Shown: one piece after another, positions 14,120 through 16,670 of the stretch | Position numbering within the stretch: the first letter of the stretch is position 1 | How the letters are laid out: every line of letters starts with the position of its first letter | Assembly (NCBI GenBank): GCA_040235375.1 | Contig: JBECKQ010000008.1 | Span: forward strand, 1 to 16,670 | From: JBECKQ01 sp040235375 | GTDB taxonomy: Bacteria; Planctomycetota; Phycisphaerae; UBA1845 | Length of the DNA: 16,670 bases | Direction of reading: 5' to 3' | Notes under the pieces: model-generated | Database searches by the model: none | What the model was told of the DNA's origin: nothing | What the model saw: only the letters and a program-made list of their open reading frames with translations | Translations under genes and position numbers: made by a program

Positions 14120-14617
14120 CTACGCGTATTTCGGGGCGATGCCCAGGCTCTTGCGCACCACGGTCAACTGGCCGGTGTGCATCCCCTCGTGCCAGGCGAT
14201 CGACTGCGCCAGCCCGACGTGGTTCGGCGCGAACATTTCCCAGTCGCCGCCCAGCGGCTCGAGGAGCTTTTCCGGCGGCATCGACTTGAACCAGCCGATC
14301 ATCTCCTGACGCCGGCTGTTCATCGCCTCGCGAATCTCGGCGACCGGCGGATACGCGCTCACGTCCCCCACGGGCTTGCTGCCCATGCCAAACAGCTCGT
14401 TCCACTGGGCGGGCAGCCGCGATTCGTAGCCGCCAAACCCCCGGGGGAACCACTCGTCGGTCTGGGTAAGGTGGCCCATGATCCACAGCGCGTGATTCCC
14501 GCCGGCCACCGGCTGGTGACACAGCTTGTCATCGGGGATGTCCTCCAGCAGGGCCAGCAGGTTCCGCCGGCTGAACTCCAACGCCCGCAGTCCGCTCTCC
14601 AACAGCTCCTGGCTCAT
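14120..14617 (-). CDS. DinB-family (DinB_2-like) protein
   Basis: The 165-residue protein forms the four-helix DinB fold, a group of putative metal-dependent enzymes, some of them thiol (bacillithiol or mycothiol) transferases. The three expected metal-ligand histidines are visible: H49 in NHALWIMGHLTQTDEW (41-56), and H143 and H147 in AWHEGMHTGQL (141-151). The Pro/Gly-rich middle and the C-terminal KSLGIAPKYA are also usual for this subfamily. ATG 14617 is selected by AAGGA at 14624-14628 with 6-nt spacing; a longer in-frame start at 14683 would begin upstream of that site and overlap the promoter region. A clear sigma70-type promoter lies just upstream (14674-14702). Role in the cell cannot be given; the name reflects family membership, not DNA damage control. 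Confidence 0.9.
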   Translation of the reverse strand: MSQELLESGLRALEFSRRNLLALLEDIPDDKLCHQPVAGGNHALWIMGHLTQTDEWFPRGFGGYESRLPAQWNELFGMGSKPVGDVSAYPPVAEIREAMNSRRQEMIGWFKSMPPEKLLEPLGGDWEMFAPNHVGLAQSIAWHEGMHTGQLTVVRKSLGIAPKYA

Positions 14618-14623
14618 GAAAGG

Positions 14624-14628
14624 TCCTT
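14624..14628 (-). promoter_or_regulatory. Ribosome binding site deciding the DinB-family start
   Basis: The minus strand reads AAGGA, 6 nt before ATG 14617. It selects that ATG over the in-frame ATG at 14683. Confidence 0.7.
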
Positions 14629-14673
14629 TCATCCGACCGTGTTCGATCTGACCGCATTCGACGAACAGGTGGA

Positions 14674-14702
14674 ATCCTAACAAATACCGAATACCGTGTC
14701 AA
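14674..14702 (-). promoter_or_regulatory. Sigma70-type promoter of the DinB-family gene
   Basis: On the minus strand a perfect TTGACA (14702-14697) is followed by a 17-nt spacer and TAGGAT (14679-14674), which matches TATAAT at 4 of 6 positions. The predicted start of transcription is near 14667, giving a leader of about 50 nt. The local sequence is noticeably AT-richer than its surroundings. It probably drives the DinB gene and possibly the AtoE gene and those beyond it. Confidence 0.65.
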
Positions 14703-14791
14703 GCGGAAGGCGCGGGCCGACGGCGGGTGTCCGGCAGAGCCGGCTCGGAGGCGGCCCAACGCGGCTGCCATTCGTGCATTCGTTGGAGATC

Positions 14792-14806
14792 GCCCCCTTG
14801 GGGGGC
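14792..14806. terminator. Tight GC hairpin between the ferritin-like and DinB genes
   Basis: GCCCCC (14792-14797) and GGGGGC (14801-14806) form a 6-bp all-GC stem with a TTG loop, about 95 nt downstream of the ferritin-like stop on the minus strand and upstream of the DinB promoter. No T run follows, so intrinsic termination is doubtful, but the location fits the end of the nuoN/ferritin-like transcript. The rest of the 14618-14901 spacer holds the promoter and no recognised gene. Confidence 0.35.
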
Positions 14807-14901
14807 AAGAGAGAACGCGTCCGCCGGCTTGGCGATAAAAGCCCTCTATGACTGCAGCGATGAAGCGCGTACTGAACAGCCTTGTCGAGCGGGCGATCAC
14901 A

Positions 14902-15339
14902 TTAACTTCGCGGCGAGTGCTGCAATTCTTCCAAGCGGCGGAGGTGGTCGCGGTGACGGGCGGTGATGTCGGCGATCAGGCGCGCGGCGTAGGGATCGTC
15001 GGCCACGTGGGGGACCGCGCATTCGTACAGGCGGATCAGGTGCTTCTTGTCGGCGATGAGCTTGGGGATGGCCGTCTCGATGCGGTGATAGTTGAGCTCG
15101 CCGGCGTGGGTGCGGAAGCGGCGGGGGCCGGGGGTGGCGTCCAACTGGTCGAGCAGATCGTCGAGCCACTGCTGGTGCATCCGCTCCTCCTCGGCCATCT
15201 GACGGATGGCGGCGGCGTCGCGGGCCCGGGCGTAGGTAACGAAGGCGGAGGAAGCGACGAGATTCTGCAAAATGCTGGCGCCCTCCTCGGCACGAAGGGC
15301 AGCGACGGCTTTGGCGGTATCGTAGTCGGCCATGAGCAT
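14902..15339 (-). CDS. Ferritin-like four-helix protein, translationally coupled to nuoN
   Basis: The 145-residue, fully helical protein resembles the ferritin-like superfamily (bacterioferritin, rubrerythrin-type), which binds iron or a di-iron site. Helix 1 carries E18/E19 and helix 2 carries a canonical E52-x-x-H55 in AEEERMHQQWLDDLLDQLDA (49-68). The second helix pair is less canonical: E106 in LIRLYECAV, and H129/H132 in TARHRDHLRRLEEL rather than an ExxH. The metal site may therefore be partial or different. ATG 15339 overlaps the nuoN stop by one base (TAATG), with AAGG inside the nuoN end; this makes coupled translation likely and fixes the start, although ATG 15333 is also possible. 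It is the last gene of the nuo transcript, followed by a GC hairpin. The link to complex I is positional only. Confidence 0.75.
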   Translation of the reverse strand: MLMADYDTAKAVAALRAEEGASILQNLVASSAFVTYARARDAAAIRQMAEEERMHQQWLDDLLDQLDATPGPRRFRTHAGELNYHRIETAIPKLIADKKHLIRLYECAVPHVADDPYAARLIADITARHRDHLRRLEELQHSPRS

Positions 15340-16670
15340 TATCGGTTTACCTTGTCCACGTTAAGGGCGTGCCGTTCCACGCCAGCGCCGGCGTCGGCGA
15401 TCGAGGCATCAACGGCCGGAGTGGCCGGGGGGTCGCCGAACAGACGAGCGGCGAACCGGTCGGTACGCGATTTCAACGGCGTCGCGAGAAGCAGCAGGGC
15501 CAAAAGCATGATTCCGCAGACGTTGACGAGAGCGGCGCCGCCGGTCCGGGCGGCGAAAGCAGGCTGGCCGTCATCGCGAAGAGTCATCACCACGACGACC
15601 CGCATGTAGTACCACAGGCTGAAGAGCGTGTTGAGCACGAGCACGACGACAAGTATCCAGCACAGGGCTCCGCCGGCGTTGCCCAACGCGGCGATGAGAT
15701 AGAACTTGGCGACGAAGCCGGCAAACGGCGGCAGGCCCACGAGCGAAACCAGGCAGAAGATCATGGGCACGGCGAGGGCGAGGTTGCGCCGGGCCAGGCC
15801 GTTGAAGGCCCGCAGCGAGTCGTCACCGTCGTGCTGCCAGCGGACGAGGGCGGTCACGCCGAACGCGCCGAGGTTCATGAACATGTAGACGACGACGTAG
15901 GCGAGCACCGCGGCGATGGCCGGGAAGGACAGCGAGGTGGACGGGTTCACGAAGATCGCCGCGGCCATGAGCATGTAGCCGGCGTGGGCGATGGAGGAAT
16001 ATGCCAGCAGCCGGGTGACCGAAGTCTGCAGGTAGGCGGCGAAGTTGCCGACCGTGCAGGTGACGGCGGCGACCAGGCCGATGACCCAGGCCATGGCGGT
16101 GAGCATGTGCGGCGCGTCGGCCGTCGTGCTGAAGATGTGCACGAGCCGCAGGAGCAGGATCAGGCCGGCGGCCTTGCTGGCCACGCTGAGCCAGGTGGTG
16201 ACCTCGATCTTGGCCCCCTGGAATGCGTCCGGGCACCAGAAGTGGAACGGGACGGCGGAGATCTTGAAGGCGATGCCCACGAAGAAGCAGAACAGACCGA
16301 GGGCGATGATGACCAGGTTGGACCCGGTCATAACGTTGCCGATTTCGCCGGCGATCGTGGCGACGTTGAGCGTGTTGAAGCAGCCGTAGATCAGGCTGAT
16401 GCCGTAGAGCATGATGGCGGCGGAGATCGCCCCGAACAGCATGTATTTCAAGGAAGCCTCGGCGCTGAGCCGGCTGCGCTTGTCGTAACCGACGAGGGCG
16501 TAGCTGGGCAGCGAGGCGAACTCGATGGCCACGACGATCATCAGCAGGTTCTGCGTGCTGGCCATCAGGGCCATGCCCAACGCGCTGGAGAGCAGAAGGA
16601 CGAAGAATTCCGGGGCGCTGCGCTCGGTATCGGAAGAGCCGATCCACCAGAGTATGATCACGCCGACGAG
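15339..16670 (-). CDS. nuoN: NADH-quinone oxidoreductase subunit N, 5' end outside window
   Basis: This is the C-terminal 440+ residues of NuoN, one of the antiporter-like proton-pumping subunits in the membrane arm of respiratory complex I. Numbering from the in-frame GTG at 16661, the key charged residues are E47 (VAIEFASLPSYAL), K72 (ASLKYMLFG), K133 (FKISAVPFHFWCPDAFQGA), K163 (SVASKAAG) and K319 (FAGFVAKFYL). The signature RLLAYSSIAHAGYML lies at 217-231. All expected pumping residues are present. The reading frame is open beyond 16661 to the window edge (Leu-Val-Gly before it), so the true start is to the right. The Asp/Ala-rich tail after the last transmembrane helix is longer than usual. 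nuoN is normally the last nuo gene; here the ferritin-like gene follows with a one-base stop/start overlap. Confidence 0.96.
   Translation of the reverse strand, partial: LVGVIILWWIGSSDTERSAPEFFVLLLSSALGMALMASTQNLLMIVVAIEFASLPSYALVGYDKRSRLSAEASLKYMLFGAISAAIMLYGISLIYGCFNTLNVATIAGEIGNVMTGSNLVIIALGLFCFFVGIAFKISAVPFHFWCPDAFQGAKIEVTTWLSVASKAAGLILLLRLVHIFSTTADAPHMLTAMAWVIGLVAAVTCTVGNFAAYLQTSVTRLLAYSSIAHAGYMLMAAAIFVNPSTSLSFPAIAAVLAYVVVYMFMNLGAFGVTALVRWQHDGDDSLRAFNGLARRNLALAVPMIFCLVSLVGLPPFAGFVAKFYLIAALGNAGGALCWILVVVLVLNTLFSLWYYMRVVVVMTLRDDGQPAFAARTGGAALVNVCGIMLLALLLLATPLKSRTDRFAARLFGDPPATPAVDASIADAGAGVERHALNVDKVNR

Noticed and set aside
14618..14683. 22-residue N-terminal extension of the DinB protein
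   Set aside because: AAGGA at 14624-14628 points to ATG 14617, and the extension would begin almost at the predicted -10 box, before the transcription start.
1..16670. tRNA, rRNA, CRISPR array, insertion sequence or attachment site
   Set aside because: No cloverleaf-like segment, spaced direct repeats, transposase or integrase motif was found on either strand by reading.

Overview
The window is a high-GC bacterial chromosome segment packed with genes in both orientations, many starting with GTG. No rRNA, tRNA, insertion sequence, phage gene or CRISPR array was recognised. Three things together suggest a Planctomycetota-like organism: paired SGNH hydrolases, an MBOAT protein, and a small CC/CPRC protein of a type I associate with that phylum. 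This assignment is an inference from gene style and memory, not a database result.

Left part (1-4312), cell-surface polysaccharide chemistry. A GT4-type glycosyltransferase enters from the left edge on the minus strand (only its N-terminal half is visible). Reading away from it on the plus strand is a tight two-gene unit: an MBOAT-family membrane protein (688-2022), followed 1 nt later by a membrane-anchored SGNH hydrolase (2024-3064). This is the usual layout of polysaccharide O-acetylation pairs (AlgI with AlgJ/AlgX-like partners). The MBOAT protein lacks both histidines that define the family's active site. A second, unrelated-looking SGNH hydrolase (3032-4312, minus) converges on the pair and overlaps it by 33 nt.

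Middle part (4313-8542). A 426-nt spacer with a terminator-like inverted repeat precedes one very large plus-strand gene for a single-chain HyuA-HyuB protein of the 5-oxoprolinase/N-methylhydantoinase family. Its 3' end overlaps the next convergent gene by 60 nt.

Right part (8483-16670), all minus strand. In transcription order, from high to low coordinates: the C-terminal 440+ residues of NADH dehydrogenase subunit N (nuoN); a ferritin-like protein joined to nuoN by a TAATG stop/start; a DinB-family protein with its own clear sigma70-type promoter; an AtoE-type short-chain fatty acid transporter; a cyclodeaminase/cyclohydrolase (FchA/FTCD-C type); a small cysteine-motif protein; a CaCA-family cation/calcium antiporter; a SAM-dependent methyltransferase; and a GT2 glycosyltransferase. 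Gaps are short (23-110 nt), so from DinB onward this could be one or two long transcripts. The gene set is mostly housekeeping and transport, with glycan genes at its far end.

No clearly new multi-gene defence or mobile system was seen. The most unusual signal is the histidine-less MBOAT protein kept in frame beside an SGNH partner with an intact catalytic site.
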